Counted from the first letter of the stretch, positions 1-13,170 are shown. The stretch: 64,000 nucleotides of DNA from Primula veris (GCA_963682055.1 OY821746.1:23068481-23132480); one strand, 5' to 3'. A program made the numbers and translations. Notes: a model not told the origin generated them from the letters alone.

Positions 1-196
1 TGGTGTACAGTCCCTAAAAGTCCTTTCTATCTGTAAATGGAATTTACAAGCTTACCATGAGTCTAAATGAAATAACTATGGAATTCAACTCTTTTTAAAT
101 TCACACCATAGATATCACTGCTCAATGAAATGTCCAACTTTGGAGTACTTCTAAGAGTATTCAAACTAAGGTTACAAATAAAGAAATTTCACTCAC

Positions 197-2952
197 CATT
201 GATTGGGTACAAATGTTCCTGTAAACCTCCATTAGCCATGAATTCATAAACCAACAGCTTATGATTACCCTCAGAACAATATCCGATTAGTGCCAGAAGG
301 TAGGGAGAATGGAGCCTACTGAGTAAGTGCACCTGTTGAGTAAAAAATGTAATTTAAGACCTTGTCTAGCTGTAACCTGTTGTACCTTTATGCTTGCAAG
401 TAACAAAGTGAGGTTAGGCATCAAGGAAAATTATAATGCTCCCACTCCAACTTTAAAACTAGAAAGGAAGGTCGAAACTAGATTTGAGTTGCTTATTCTG
501 TTTTGCTAGCTTAACCTCAAAAAACTAAGTTTTTTTAAAAAAAACCAAAAACACATACGGCATTAGCAGGAGATATATGCCGTTTACATAAGGCGTAGTT
601 TTTTTACTGTAATGCAGAGTAGTGTTAGCAACCAATAAGAATGTCATAAAAGTTGCATTTAAAAAAAAAGAGAAATAGAATTGGAACCTCAACATCGAAT
701 TCTTCCTCTCCCTGCTTGCCTGCAAGATCCATCAATTTAACCGCAACTTTCCTACCATCTTGAAGAACTCCTCGGTATACTAACCCAAACCCCCCGTGCC
801 CAATCACATTAGACTTGCCAAAGCCACCAGTAGCCGAATGTAACTGCTTGTATGTAAGCACTTGAAGCCCTCTCTCGGAAGCAACTTGTAGATCTGCTAA
901 GCTGCCACCCTTCTCCACTTGTTCCACAGCTTAAGAAAAAAAGTACAAAATAACAAATTCATAAATTAAAAAAATTCCAGGTCCTCTTGGACGACAAATG
1001 ATTACCACAAAGTTCCGAGAAAAAAAGAGATATACTATGACGTAAAGAGACAAAAAGGGGATAAACCTGGATAACTCAAACAGAAAGGCTACATCTAATA
1101 AATTGCGATTATATCATTGAAAAGAAACAGTACTTTGTACGCTTTGCCGGTAATAATCCAGAACTCAACGACGAGCTCAAATATTTGTATTCAGTTAGGT
1201 TTTTATAAAAAAAGTATCTGGTACACCTTATTTTCAAGAAACCAAACAATGAATTTGGGAAGGAACCACGACACATTTTAGAGAAAATCTAGCCAGTTCA
1301 GTGTTTCGATGTTTTAATTGAAAGTAACTTACAAATTTAAAAAATGACAATTATAAATGTAGAACCTCAGGGGAATGAAATTTCAGAGAAATGACAATAG
1401 ATCAAGCGTGTGCTAATTGTCTCAGATCATTTGAATAGAAAGTAATGTTTTCTCCTTAAGTCCTTTCGCAAGTATTCCATATGTTTCATTTTAATTGTCT
1501 CATACTAAATTATGTGCACTTTGATGGCAAAAATCTCGTATCTTAATTGACAAAATTAAAATAATCAAAATTAAATCACACTATTGAAAATCTAAACTAT
1601 AAACTATGTGACTGACTTTTCAAAAAAATTCCGGCAATATAGATAGGAGATTTTTGTATGTCAATTGGCGGAACTTCGTATAGGACAACTAAAATGGAAC
1701 AAAGGGAGTACTTATTAGTGGAAGGTGTGTTTGCTTTAATAAATTTGAACATGTAAATTAAATTCATTGTTTTAAAACGCGCGCTTCGTAGTAAAAAGTT
1801 TGCTTTTCCACTTTTTAGGCCGCTAAAGCTAAAGCTTGTTATGCTTCTAGCGTAGCTCTTGTAAAAACGTCTTAGCTAAGATTTCGCTTTTGAAACACTA
1901 AAATTAATCACAAACGATTTTTTTAAGGAGCATCATACTCCATTGAATAAGGGATCGTTTGGTTACAAATTTAAAGGTCAAATCAAGTGCCTTTTCCAAT
2001 AAAATGCGGTGCATTAATCTAAACTGTCTCAATAAATGAAAATTTCAAGCTTATTAACATTAAAATCGACAGCCAGACCAAAAACAAAACAAAAAAAGAT
2101 AAAACATTAAATAAATAAATAAAATAGAGCTTTACTATTGTTACCATCTGTTATTCTGAATTTTCAATTTTTGTCCAAATTTTGTATAGTACCACTAAAA
2201 TGGAACCAAGGGAGTACTTATTAGTGGAAGGTGTGTTTGGTTACAAAATATTAAGCTCAGATTAAGTGCTTTTTTCACTAATACGCGGTGCATTAATCTA
2301 AATTATCTCAGCAAATGAAATCTTCAAACTTATTTACATTAAAATCGACAGCCAGACCAAAAACATAACAAAAAAGACTGAAAAAGAGAATGGGGGAATC
2401 ATTAATTAGTACATAAAAACACACTTAATATCCAAAAACCCACATTCTCAATTCTTATTTAACATTTGGCACATGTCAACGTAAACATCAAAGTTAAAAC
2501 ATATAGCATTACCTAGGTTTAAAAAGAGATTATAACCATGGTTTTTTGATAATTAAGTCTCAAATTATGTTTTACCTTACCGAGTAAAATGTTTTCCGCC
2601 CATTTTTGGGGTGAAAGAGATGGAAAATTATTTTCCATAGTTTTTCATTATCCTATCAACCAATAATCCATAAAATCCATTTTCCAGGTTGCTATATTTT
2701 CCCCTTAAAACAAACAAAAAAAGCCTAATTGATCATATTACCAATGAGAATTAAAAAAAAGGGAAAAGGAAATGAAGCCTCACAAATGCGAAGACGCTTA
2801 GAGAGTTTGTTGGAGATGTAACAAAAGTAACTAAAGGCGACGGAAAGAGCGGCTATAGCGACGGAAGCAGTGACTATTATGACGACCAGAACTAACCTCT
2901 CTCTCTTCCTATACTCTTCTTCTCCTACCCCTATATTATTATTATTATTCAT
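197..2952 (-). CDS. Membrane-anchored RLK/Pelle-type protein kinase, 5' part only
   Basis: Predicted Ser/Thr kinase of the plant receptor-like family, cut by the left edge. Exons on the minus strand: 2952-2784 (ATG at 2952), 929-688 and 332-197, all with GT-AG borders and compatible phases; bases 1-196 are the next intron. Exon 1 encodes a short Asn/Glu-rich head followed by a hydrophobic segment (about residues 20-45), so the protein is probably a single-pass or signal-anchored kinase without a large ectodomain. Exon 2 carries the ATP-binding glycine loop (GHGGFG) and the lysine in VAVKL; exon 3 continues with LLVYEF and the start of the C-lobe linker. The catalytic loop lies outside the window. 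Intron 1 (930-2783) is long and contains a MITE and a direct duplication. The family call is secure; the exact orthologue is not. Confidence 0.85.
1475..1708. mobile_element. Stowaway-like MITE in kinase intron 1
   Basis: The two ends are imperfect inverted repeats (left from 1475, right ending in AAAGGGAG at 1708), each next to a TA dinucleotide that fits the TA target preference of Tc1/mariner-derived Stowaway elements. No coding capacity. A right-end copy of the same sequence occurs at about 2180-2216. Confidence 0.6.
1959..2378. repeat. Diverged direct duplication in kinase intron 1
   Basis: Two copies of a block of about 140 bp, 1959-2099 and 2233-2378, share long runs including GCGGTGCATTAATCTAAA and AAAATCGACAGCCAGACC. 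A 30-bp sequence around GGAGTACTTATTAGTGGAAG also occurs twice (about 1707 and 2211), so the duplicated unit was larger and one copy has since changed. Noncoding. Confidence 0.75.
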
Positions 2953-3035
2953 TTCTCTTTTTTTTATCTTCTCTTCCTTTTCTTTTTTTTATTTTCTCAA
3001 TTGTAACTAATATAAACCCTAAATTTACTACTACA

Positions 3036-3040
<5 letters not shown>

Positions 3041-3076
<36 letters not shown>
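3041..3076. repeat. (CT)n microsatellite upstream of the kinase
   Basis: Uninterrupted CT run about 90 bp upstream of the kinase ATG. It reads (GA)n in the direction of transcription, as often seen in plant 5' leaders and core promoters. A regulatory role is inference. Confidence 0.9.
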
Positions 3077-3082
<6 letters not shown>

Positions 3083-3189
3083 ACTTGGGGTATTGTGCTG
3101 TCTTGTTTTCTGGCGCGGAGACTAATTAAATACGTATTATAATAATAATACAAAATACTATTAGTTTATATTTAATTCAGTTTGCTTTT

Positions 3190-3440
3190 CGGCAAAACCC
3201 AAACCGAACATATTTTTCAGTTGGGTTTTTTTCGGTTTTTGTTCTTTTTATTTTTTAGACCGAACCGGTATGTTTCGGTCCGGTTTCGGTCTTTTGATTT
3301 TTCGGGTTTTTTCGGTTTTTTTCGGTCAAGTTTTATTGTAACCGAAACCGACCCGAAAAGTTTTGGTTTTACGGTTTCACTATTTTTCGGTTCGGTTAGG
3401 TTCAGTTATCGATTCGGTTTTTTTTTGTTTTCGTCCGGCG
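3190..3440. repeat. Low-complexity TTTTTCGG-rich tract
   Basis: Degenerate tandem TTTTTCGGT/TTCGGTTCGG sequence. It leaves long but compositionally biased Phe/Arg/Ser open frames that are not genes. Confidence 0.7.
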
Positions 3441-3596
3441 CTATCAAGTGTTTTTGTTACACTGATAACCCTTGGTGTTTTAACTAATTTTACTTGTACA
3501 CCTGAAAGGCTCACCCTTCACCACTTGTTTAGTTGTACGAGTATATTTTGTGTGGTATTAGATATGTTATATTACACCATTCACTTATTTCTAATA

Positions 3597-3796
3597 CTCT
3601 ATTTATCCTAAAATAATAAGGTTCTATTTATTTATGTGCAACTTTAATCGTTAAATATATCAGGTTTAAATTGTTGAAAAATAAAATTTTAAATTTTTTT
3701 ATAATTTAACATTTGAACTATGTGATAAATTTTTAAGAAACTCGATTTCGACAAATTAGATATGAGTATAGGCTCAATAATTTAGGACGGATGGAG
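3597..3796. mobile_element. Stowaway-like MITE
   Basis: 200-bp AT-rich element with inverted ends: left CTCTATTTATCC, right end reading CTCCATCCGTCC in reverse complement. TA dinucleotides lie at 3595-3596 and 3797-3798. The inner sequence resembles the element at 12539-12778. Confidence 0.7.
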
Positions 3797-3799
3797 TAT

Positions 3800-5620
3800 T
3801 ATCCGGGCCCGGTTTAGGGGTGGGCCACATGGGTCCATGCCCAAGGCTTCCGAAAAATCTCGAAATATAGAGGCCTATGTTTTCGGAAAAAATATATTTA
3901 ATTAATTTTTATATAATATATAATTATATAAATTATTATTTTGACAAACGTAAGTATATGTCTAAAATGATATTTATATAGATGCTTCTTGTATCTTTCT
4001 ATAATTTTTATAGAATATGGATTCAATCCTTGCTACCAATATTTTACTATTTTTTATTTTTTTTAGGTATATGGTCCTCGGAAACTCTGGCTGCTATTGT
4101 AAAATATGGCATTTGGTAGTAATATTTAAAGTATAAGTGGACTATTAGCTAAAAACTCAAACAAACAAGATTTTAAATGGGGCCATTGCATTTGCAATCC
4201 AACCTCATTCCCCTAGTATCTCAGACAAACACGATACTTTTTTTTTGTACAACGGAAATCATATACACTATAATACTGATGAATTTGTTATTGACTCTAT
4301 ATATATTGTAGTTTGATTTTTTATTAACAAGTTTAAGTTTTTTTATTTGAAGTTCTAAGTTCCGAATGTTACTATTTTGTGAGGATTAACTAATGACTCA
4401 TATGGCATGGGATTACCTACCCTTTTAACAATTTACAAAAATGCGTTCTTTTGGTAAAATTTTCAGGAAAAACGGACCCTGACTATTTGCTATTTAGCAA
4501 GCAATTAGGTACCAAAAAGCGCATATTTGTAGATTATAGATTATGATAAAAATATTGTTACTTTCATCTCCTATGAATAATGTAATAACGTATATACAAA
4601 ACATACGGACACTTCACAATCACAGTTGTAACATATATTGATCATAGACTACTAGTATTATAACCTAATATAAGTTCAGGTTGTTTTTAAATCTTGTGGT
4701 CCTGTTTTTTATTTTCTGAATTGGAATAACATCTTTGATGTTGAAAACAAAAACAAACCCTTAACCATCGGGTCCGGGACGGAATTTTTGTATCGACGGA
4801 TTGGATTGAGAACGGGTTTTGGATTTTTGGCTAAATTAGGTCCCTATCTTATACTACTATACTGTACATATGAGAAGTTCCGCTATTTACGACAAGTGAT
4901 CGTTTGCTGCAGTTTGGTTTGCTTGGGATTTGGGAACTTGTAAACCCCAATTTAAACCAATTAATGGATTTGTCTTTTTTACATTTTTAAATTAACCAAA
5001 GAATACAGTAAGTTTAGTTCAGCAGCTGATTGGTTTGATTTGGCTTGGCTTGGCTTGGCTTGGCTTGGCTTAGTTAAATTTCTCGATCATCCGTTTACAT
5101 TCAAGCATGTCAAATGCATATCAAACAAGAATATTTTTTACATTTCTCCCAAGTGAACAGACAAAATTGTCAACCTGTAAAATCATCATGGTAAAACGGA
5201 ACAGATCTTATAGCGAGATACTAGCTTCTCATCTCCTTACTTCTTTTGCTTCCATTCTTGTGTGTCATTTTTTGTATAACTCTGCAGCGGTTATGTCGCG
5301 GATCCAATGCAGATTTTGATCCTTGGCTCCCTAATATTCTTCATATCACAATTATGTTTCCCATTAATATGAAAGGTTCAACAAGTTGATCAGCGATTTA
5401 AATCGGCTTGTTCTTATGTTGGCAGTAGAATATACCCCTTATCTTTTATTACAGTTTAACAAAGAAACATTTCATGCGTCCTTTCTAATACATGCCCTGA
5501 TAGTATTTCTTCTTAGGGGACTTGTCAAACTGTGATGTTCGTAACTGTGTTTGGTGATGGTATTTAAGGTATGTAAGTACTGGGTTGCTCCTACATCTGT
5601 TACAAGCAATTTTCTTGGGA
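3800..5620. other. Intergenic, AT-rich, no gene seen
   Basis: No supported coding region. A GC-richer patch at about 3798-3880 looks like eroded transposon sequence but could not be placed in a family. A (TTGGC)6 microsatellite sits at 5040-5069. Confidence 0.5.
5040..5069. repeat. (TTGGC)6 microsatellite
   Basis: Six perfect consecutive TTGGC units, flanked by looser TTGGT/TTGAT variants. Confidence 0.95.
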
Positions 5621-5623
5621 TTT

Positions 5624-5955
5624 TATACATTTGGTACACCAAACTATATGATTTTAACGATTTGGTTACCTCACCTTTCAAATTTCCCAAACTGGGTACA
5701 ACACTATAATAAACTGTCCAATTTAGATATCAGCATCTAAATTAATGACAGAATGATTTTTAGAATATATTGTCATTTTGGTACAGAATTACCAAACTAC
5801 CCTCTCACTAAACGTCTGTTAAGTGATTCTGTCATTAATTTAGACGATGGTATCTAAATTGGACAGTTTCTTATAGTGTGATACCCAATTTAAAAATGTT
5901 GAAAAATGGATACCCAAATCATTAACTGCACTATAGCTTGGTGTACTAAACGTAT
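5624..5955. mobile_element. Foldback/MITE-like element with arms over 100 bp
   Basis: The left arm (about 5624-5755) and right arm (about 5825-5955) are imperfect inverted copies; for example AAACTGTCCAATTTAGATA on the left is matched by its reverse complement near 5860-5872. The outer ends match as ACATTTGGTACACCAAACTA and the reverse complement of the right end. No clear target duplication and no coding capacity. It lies 3' of the uL1 gene. Confidence 0.65.
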
Positions 5956-6378
5956 TTTTTTTCCAATTTTATCTTAAGCATTATGGCAAAGCTATTAGGA
6001 TACAAAGTATAATGAATTACTTTGACACTTGAGAAATCAAGGAACGCTATTTATTACTAATATTTGATAAAATTATTACTGTCTAAAAGTAAAAAATAAC
6101 TCGAAAGACTAAAATGTCAAACCTCACACAAATATGTACGTAGAAGAGAATTTAACATTGCTGAAATGGAGACGTGTCTATATTTCACACAAGTTAGGAA
6201 CCCGTACCAAAAATAAAATTGACCAGAGTCAAAACAAGAGAATCTATATTTCCAACTCACGGCGTATATAATCTTTTCTGCGGAAGAACCTTTCAACAGA
6301 GAAGAACTACAAAATGCAGAGTGCACAACAAATCAAGTTCAACATAGACTTCAAAACCGAGACCGTGATCATTACATG

Positions 6379-9300
6379 TCAATTGTGTCGCATTTTGATG
6401 TAACGATCTGCAGCTGCTGACAGTGATTGCATAGAGATTGGGTATCCACGACCCATCTGCACACAACCAAGCAATTGTTAACATCAAATTAATTAGTTTT
6501 TGGCAACATAAAAACAATGTGTGCAAGGGCGTAGTAAATTTTAACACTGATTAGCAAAAATCTGTACAAAATTTGGTAAACTCCATATCCTGATAACCGT
6601 AATTCAATTACTAGACGTTTAAAAGGAAGAGTGTCGATAGCTCACCGTGCTACAAATATGAACGGAATTCACATAGCCAGCATATTTGGAACCTACATAA
6701 ATACATATATGAAAAGAATGTTAACTTTAAAAATGATAGACGTTAAGGTCCAATGGGAAATTAATGCCAATATATAAGATAACAGAGGGGTCTAACTATC
6801 ATGATGATAGATATCATACTCATACAATGGAAAATTTTATATAAATGAAGAAAAAGCTTTTGTCAGTGTCACAAGAGTTCCTTGTTCTAGTTTTAAAAAA
6901 AATGATCTTGGTAGTTCTATGTAAAAGCAGAAAAAGCAATGGAATATTTTATGTAAATGAAGAAAAAGCTAGTGTCAGTGTCACGAGAATTTCTTGTTTT
7001 TCTTTAAAAAAAACTAGCCTTGGTAGTTCTATGTAAAGGCAGAATAAATACAATTGTAGTGGCTCATATGTTATGTACAGGACTTGTAAAATGGTAAGTT
7101 AGATAAAACAGAGCATTCAGTATCACTTACTCTTCTTCAATCCGACAGGCTTTGCTAACAAAAGGGCGTTCACAAAAGCACCCACATTTTCCCGTAAAGC
7201 CTCCTCTGTAAAATCAATCTGCAAAAGATCAATGAAAACTTTTAGAAAGGAGAAAGGGTTTGTCCTTTTTCCCTGGGCGACATTTGTCAATAGAATCTAT
7301 GACTTATGAATTATGAATGATGTCAACATTACCTTTCCGATTCCAGCATGCACAACAGCAGCTTTATCTTTCTTATTAATCTTTACAACTCGCTTTGCTT
7401 CTTGCACTGATTTAGCAACATTGTCGGTCACAGTTCCAGCCTAGTAAGTTTAGCATCAGTAACTAACAAATATAAGTAAAATAAATAATTGAGCTTCCAA
7501 AGGTAATGAAAACAACCACAGGTCTCACTTACTTTAGTACTTGGCATTCGACTGCGCAAGACACTCCCTAGCTGTGAAATGGAAAAGTATAAGATCTTAT
7601 ACCAAGAAACAAACATTTTGATCAAAACAGTTGCAAACATTCAGATAATCAAACCTTCTGAAGATGGGGAACGAATTGATGAGTTGTAACACATACATCA
7701 AAATCAACCTTCACTTTGCCTGCACATGGGGTTCAAGACATGAAGCAACTGGAAAATTATAAGATTGTTTATAAATTGACGTCCAAGTTCAACCAGCTGT
7801 AATTTTATTTTATTTTTTTTTGGAAAATACAGTTGTAGTTTCTATCCACAACTAAATACACATATACACCACAACACCAATGCTAAAACTTAAAAAAAAA
7901 CTTTATCATCGGATGAATACAGCCAAATCTTGGCAGACGAAGAATATGCAAATACTAGGAAGAAGGTTAATTGGCACCAACTATCCATGTAATCTGCTTT
8001 CGATCAGCTAGATACCTCTATTTTAATACTAGTTGACCAGTCTTTGAGAACCAGTAAGATGGGTTCAATTCACATAATGACATAATTGTTGTTAAATGCA
8101 ATATCGCAATCTGTTGCTAATGTAGCTACCCTACTGACTGCTTTTGCATTCTTAACTGTGTATGTGATGAAATTCTTGCTTCTGTAGACTTCGAAAGGAA
8201 AAGGTAAAGGACAAAGTTGAATTTTAAACAGTAAAAAGCATGAATCAAAGCTGAAAGTAAGGTTTTTTCTTAGCCTCCCGTACTTTACTCCATTAGCCCT
8301 ATTTCCAAAACATAATGACATTAAAAAAATTGAACTTTTTATGAACAACGGTGATTATCCGTCTCGTTATCTTGCTAGTATAGGGTTCACTGTAAGATAA
8401 CTTTGGACTGGTTTCACTTGTTTTCAAATTTTCATAGTACCATACAAATAAGATAACATAAGCTGAAAATCTGTGTATAAAAGAATCAATGTGGTGAAAA
8501 ACCGAATGCAACAATTACCACTCTTTAATCCATCAACCAATTCGAGGCCACCAACAATATCAGCTCCTGCAGCTCTGGCTTCTTCTGCAGCAGATCCATC
8601 GGCAAATACAGCTATCTTCACTGCCTGGAGTTTAAAAATACAATAGTGTAATCAATAGATCCAGTAGAGTAGAATGATAAATATCTCAATCTTTAGGTTG
8701 TCAATATGCAAAAGAAATATACCTTTCCAGTACCATGTGGCAATGAAGCAATACCATCTACCTTCTGCACTTCATTAAAGAGAGCCAAGTTAGATTTCGT
8801 AAAAATAATCGAATACCATAACATTCTTGATAATATAAAAGAAGAGAACAAGATCACATGATAAAATTGTCAAAATCCACTTTAGTGTTTTCCCTTTATT
8901 CTTCAAACCATGGAAATGACTAGACAATTATAAGTGAAGACTTAATTCACTATGAAAGTATTCGTAGTAACTAAAGGGTACAAATAGTTGTCTTTTAATA
9001 TATGTATTTACCTATACTGCACAAGAATATTATCAACTGACTATGGAACTTGAACAGAAAAAAGGTCGACATTCCTATTTGTTGAAATGAATCTTTGGGT
9101 GGTCAGCAGTACTCTATTTTATGAATCACTATCTCCTATATTTCATTAAAACGTGAGGTTCTAAATGACAACTTGATGATGGTGAAGGTGGACAGGTAAA
9201 GGCTTAAACTATTTATGCAAAAAGGAAATAGCAATAGCATATACCAGATCAGTCCGACGTAGCTCCGGAGCAAGATTAACATGTATTTCAACACTTTCTT

Positions 9301-12300
9301 TAAAATTCGCCTTAGCATTAGCCTGAAACATAGCATGACGACAGTGGAATGAGCCTGAGAAAGAGAAACTTCAAGTGTATATGGAAAAATTACACAAGCA
9401 CGTTGGTATGAAAATTAATAATACATTGGTAGAAACTACGACCTAGAAGTAATGTTTTGTGACATGTGCCTAAATCCAAATTAATCTTATTTGCAAATAT
9501 ATTTTATCTTCAAATCCAGCTACATCTATGTTTTGTTGAAGATATCTTCAACCACACCCTCAATTATTATGTTAATCATGTATTTTCAGGCGTATAAAGA
9601 ATAAAAATTTCCAGAGTCCTCCGTCTATATAATAACACAAATTCAAAACCATGTCCTACTCTCTTCATGCAAGGGTGCTTCAGGGAGCACCAACACAAGC
9701 CTTTGTGAGTGAAACAGTGGTGGTAACGATATAGAAAATTCCTATAGCAAATGATTTCTTCCATGCTATAAAAACATAAAACACAGGAGACTTCGAAAAG
9801 ACAACGGTAGAACTATTATAAAGCAGAGAAGATAACTGTATATACATGTTGTGGGTGGCTGCAGTTATTTCGTGTTTGCTCTAATGGGGGCATGCAATAA
9901 AGCCTTGCCAGAAAATCCTCTTCACCAACAATAATAAAAAAATAAAAATGATCGACGACAAAGATGCAAAACGAATCACGATACCGGCGATACTCTCTAT
10001 AGATTGCTATGGCAAACAATAACATGGGATTTATTTTTCTTGAAAAAGGCAGTAGCCACAATTCTTAAAACTAATGATGAAAACTACTCCTTCACCCTTC
10101 ACCTCTAAAGTTCAACCATTCAGTCTTGTTACATTTTGAGTAACTTTGACCCTCGTGTGATTTAATCAATGAAACTAAACAACGAATTGTTAGCATTCAG
10201 ACTTCAACTTCACAATGATCACTTGAGTCCTTGAGAAGTTAATCAAAGGCAATCATCCCAAATGAGCCACACAATAACAAGACCGGTGCAGATTGGATCC
10301 ATTTGTTCTTTTTTCACATTATATTTTCAATTAAGTGAAAAAATAAACATTTTTAATACTCCTTCCAAACTCCGTCCCCATATCCAAGCAACAAATCTAA
10401 CCCCGCATGTCCCAAGTTAAAGTAAGTAAGTAATTGGATGGTTTGCAGCACAGTTACTAGTAAAGATTCCCTCTAAGAGCTTTACTTAAAAGAAAGATAC
10501 ACCAGGATTCAATTGATGGAAACCCAAGTTAAAGTAAGTCAGTCAGCTAGAGTCTAGTCCCGCTTAAAACACAGGCGCATAACCTCGGCGTAGTGCCCAC
10601 CGCCTAATTTCTACCTACACTCGTTTCTCAGAACAAAGTTCTACAGTGTAATAGGTGTAGTAAATTTAATAGTAGCAAAGCAATTTCTTTAAGATATAAA
10701 CAATCAATGTTATATTATACAGTTTCATATCAAAATTTGCACTCCAATTGATTAAAGTCAAGGAACAACTCGTTTTTAATGTTTTCTCTCAAATTGATGT
10801 ATTGTATGCTCAAATTTTTTGAGATGGGTATCAGTAAGAAAGATAGTATGAATTTTATTTGTTTCTAGAGAACTGTTCGTTACAATTTCATTATTTCACT
10901 ACAGTGAAGGATTTTGATCAGTTTGTTTTAGATTCATTCTGTAAAATGAAGTTAGGTCTTCCAGTAGAATAACAACGCCAATAAAGGCGTGTAGGTGCAC
11001 AAATACTGTAACTTTTCATGAATTTCCCATCTGTATCTATATTCAATTATGCATTATGATCCCAATTCATGGATGAAAAATAAAAATACGAGAATCAACA
11101 AACCATTACTTCCGCCTTTCTATCAAATTTAATCTTTTCATAAGGATGATTCCTAGGGTTAATTGGGCTTTTTTACCCTGTATTGTTGCGTTTGTATTGT
11201 TTACTACCCTCTATTATCAATTTTCCTATTTTGTACCTTGTATTCGTGTGTCTTTCACATTCTGAACTCTTCCACCCAATTATGGATGGAAAACTAACAT
11301 AATTGGATGGAAAAGTTCAAATGAAAAAAAAAACACGAACACATGGTACTAATTGAAAAAAACTAACATAAGGTTAATCGAGAAACACGCAACAAAACAA
11401 GGTACAAAATTGCTAAAAACTCATGTTTCCTACGTCGTAAAATATGACAAGTAGAGAACAACATCTTCACAAAACTAGAAGCATCAAACCAGCTTTCGAA
11501 AATCTGTTTTAAAAATCCATTGGAAATCCAGATGTTAAATTTTTAGATTTTTTAGCCTAAAAAATCAGTTTTTTTAAAAGCACTATTCCAAACACAGATT
11601 TTTATAATCAAAAATCCAAAAATCAGCTAAAAAAATCTGTTGCCGAACGGACCCTTAACATTTTCATAAGGTTGCGTATTCCACATTTTCAAAGTTAGCA
11701 TTTCATACGTCGCAAAACATGACAAGTAGAGAACAAAGTATTTCAAACATCGCGAGATAGAGAGAGAGAGAGAGAGGGAAAACAGTATTTCAAAATAGTC
11801 CAGAGGTTTGTTAAAGATTACAAATAAGTACCAAATAACACATAGTTAATTCATTAGAGATATAACGGTACAGACCTTAACCTGACGAATAGCCTCCTGG
11901 AGATCAAAAACAACCTTCACCTCCTTCCGATTCTGCACCTGCTTAATCATCTCCGGAAACGGTAGCTTCTCCTCCTCCTCCCTCCTAACAAACCTATTCC
12001 TAACCGCTCTCATATTCCCCATCGTCTCGACCCTCTTCCTCTCTCTCTCCACCTCCTCCTCCTCCTCCTCCTCTCTCTTCTCAGGACCATGGTCCTCGGG
12101 GAGCGGGGCCACATTCCCCCGAGGTGCTAATCCATACGATATAGGGGTCACCCTGTTCATGTACCGAATATCATCCCTAGTCCAATTAATATTATTATTA
12201 GTGTCTTCTTTTTCTGGTTCTGCCTCGGTTGAAGATACTATTACTGGTTCTTCGGGTTTGGGTTTAGCGGCATAAGAGACGGGTTCGATAACGGGTTTAG

Positions 12301-12379
12301 TTAATGTTGAGCATAGGGATCTGTGTAAAAATGGGGATTTTACGATGTGGCGACGAGCTTGGGAGATAATCGCCGCCAT
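6379..12379 (-). CDS. Ribosomal protein uL1 (L1p), probably mitochondrial; ten exons
   Basis: Large-subunit protein L1 of an organellar ribosome, which in bacteria forms the L1 stalk around the E-site tRNA. Predicted exons on the minus strand: 12379-11876, 9322-9245, 8764-8723, 8624-8519, 7719-7655, 7571-7533, 7440-7333, 7218-7131, 6692-6646 and 6456-6379. All have GT-AG introns and phases that join to an uninterrupted frame of 384 residues. Residues 1 to about 150 form a presequence and a charged extension with a Glu run, followed by the L1 domain: a FADG segment, GGLELVDGL, the variant signature LRSRMPSTKAGTV (about 270-282; usual form RGLMPNPK-GTV), and a lysine-rich NKKDKAAVVH strand. The Arg/Ser-rich, acid-poor N-terminus suggests mitochondria; the exact organelle is inference. 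Intron 1 is 2.55 kb. The stop TGA is at 6381-6379. Confidence 0.93.
6826..7049. repeat. 112-bp tandem duplication in uL1 intron 8
   Basis: Two adjacent copies, 6826-6937 and 6938-7049, share AATGAAGAAAAAGCT, GTCAGTGTCAC and TTGGTAGTTCTATGTAAA in the same order. The open frame across it is accidental. Confidence 0.85.
11160..11410. mobile_element. Possible foldback element in uL1 intron 1
   Basis: The left end contains TTTTTTACCCTGTATTGTTG and the right end contains the approximate inverse (CGCAACAAAACAAGGTACAA). A related motif, CGCAACAATACAAGGTATAA, occurs near 61595-61615. The match is imperfect and no target duplication was found. Confidence 0.35.
11495..11654. mobile_element. Partial Tourist/PIF-like MITE in uL1 intron 1
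   Basis: The right end, read in reverse complement, is GGGTCCGTTCGGCAACAG, nearly the same as the terminus of the complete element at 51869-52087, and it is followed by TTA. The left end is diverged or lost. Confidence 0.5.
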
Positions 12380-12538
12380 TTGCGAGTTGTTTGTTCGCTC
12401 ACTTGGAAATCTCGCTGAGATGATGATGATGATAGAGAGATAGAGAGAGAGAGTGTGTGTGAGAGGGTTTAAGGAGAAGTTAGTGAGGGATTTTTTACGA
12501 TTTGGTCCTGCGAGTATTTCTGGTTGACTGATTAGTCA

Positions 12539-12778
12539 CTCCGTTTACGATTAATTATCCATTACGAAACTACGTCTAATTTTGGCCGGCCAATAACTTG
12601 AATTAAAATTATCGAAATGAAAATTTTCAAAAGTTAATCATATAGTTCAAATATTAAGTTATATGATTTAATTTTGAATTTTTTTATTTCGACAACTTTG
12701 ATACATTTTATAAGTCGGTCAAATTACACGTAATTTTGTAAAAGATAATTAATTGTGAACGGATGGAGTACTATTTAG
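12539..12778. mobile_element. Stowaway-like MITE upstream of uL1
   Basis: Roughly 50-bp inverted ends: left CTCCGTTTACGATTAATTA, right end in reverse complement CTCCATCCGTTCACAATTAA. TA follows the right end; the left flank is CA, so the target duplication has decayed. Confidence 0.65.
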
Positions 12779-12837
12779 TAGTCTCCTAATAATAATTCGA
12801 TCTAGATTATGACTTATGAACGGGCAATGTTCTAAAA

Positions 12838-13170
12838 GTCGGATTAGTCGGCCAATTTCACAATTCGTTAGTCGTTCCCTATCCAACTTGTCTAATACTA
12901 GTCGGACTAGATTAACCGGATGGAAAAGTCAACGGTGGTCAACACATCGATTAGTCGGGTTAGTTGGCGATTAGTCAGATCAAACCGGTTAGTCGGAAAC
13001 ATATTAGTCGGATTAGTCAGTGACTAATCAGATTAGTCGGTAATGAATCAGATTAGTCAGTGATTAATACGATTAGTCGGTGATTAGTTGGGCCTAACTT
13101 GAAAGCTACTTAAATTTAAATATTTTAAAAAATAACAACTGATTAGTCGGCGATTAGTCAGCTAGTCGGT
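12838..13170. repeat. Interspersed GATTAGTCGG repeat cluster
   Basis: About a dozen copies of (G)ATTAGTCGG or near variants at irregular spacing. The motif is direct, not palindromic, and the cluster has no open frame. Origin unknown. Confidence 0.7.

Noticed and set aside
3182..3611. 101- and 82-codon frames on the plus strand
   Set aside because: Products of the TTTTTCGG low-complexity tract, with biased composition and no start context.
6845..7036. 63-codon plus-strand frame in the uL1 intron
   Set aside because: Runs through a 112-bp tandem duplication and repeats itself; accidental.
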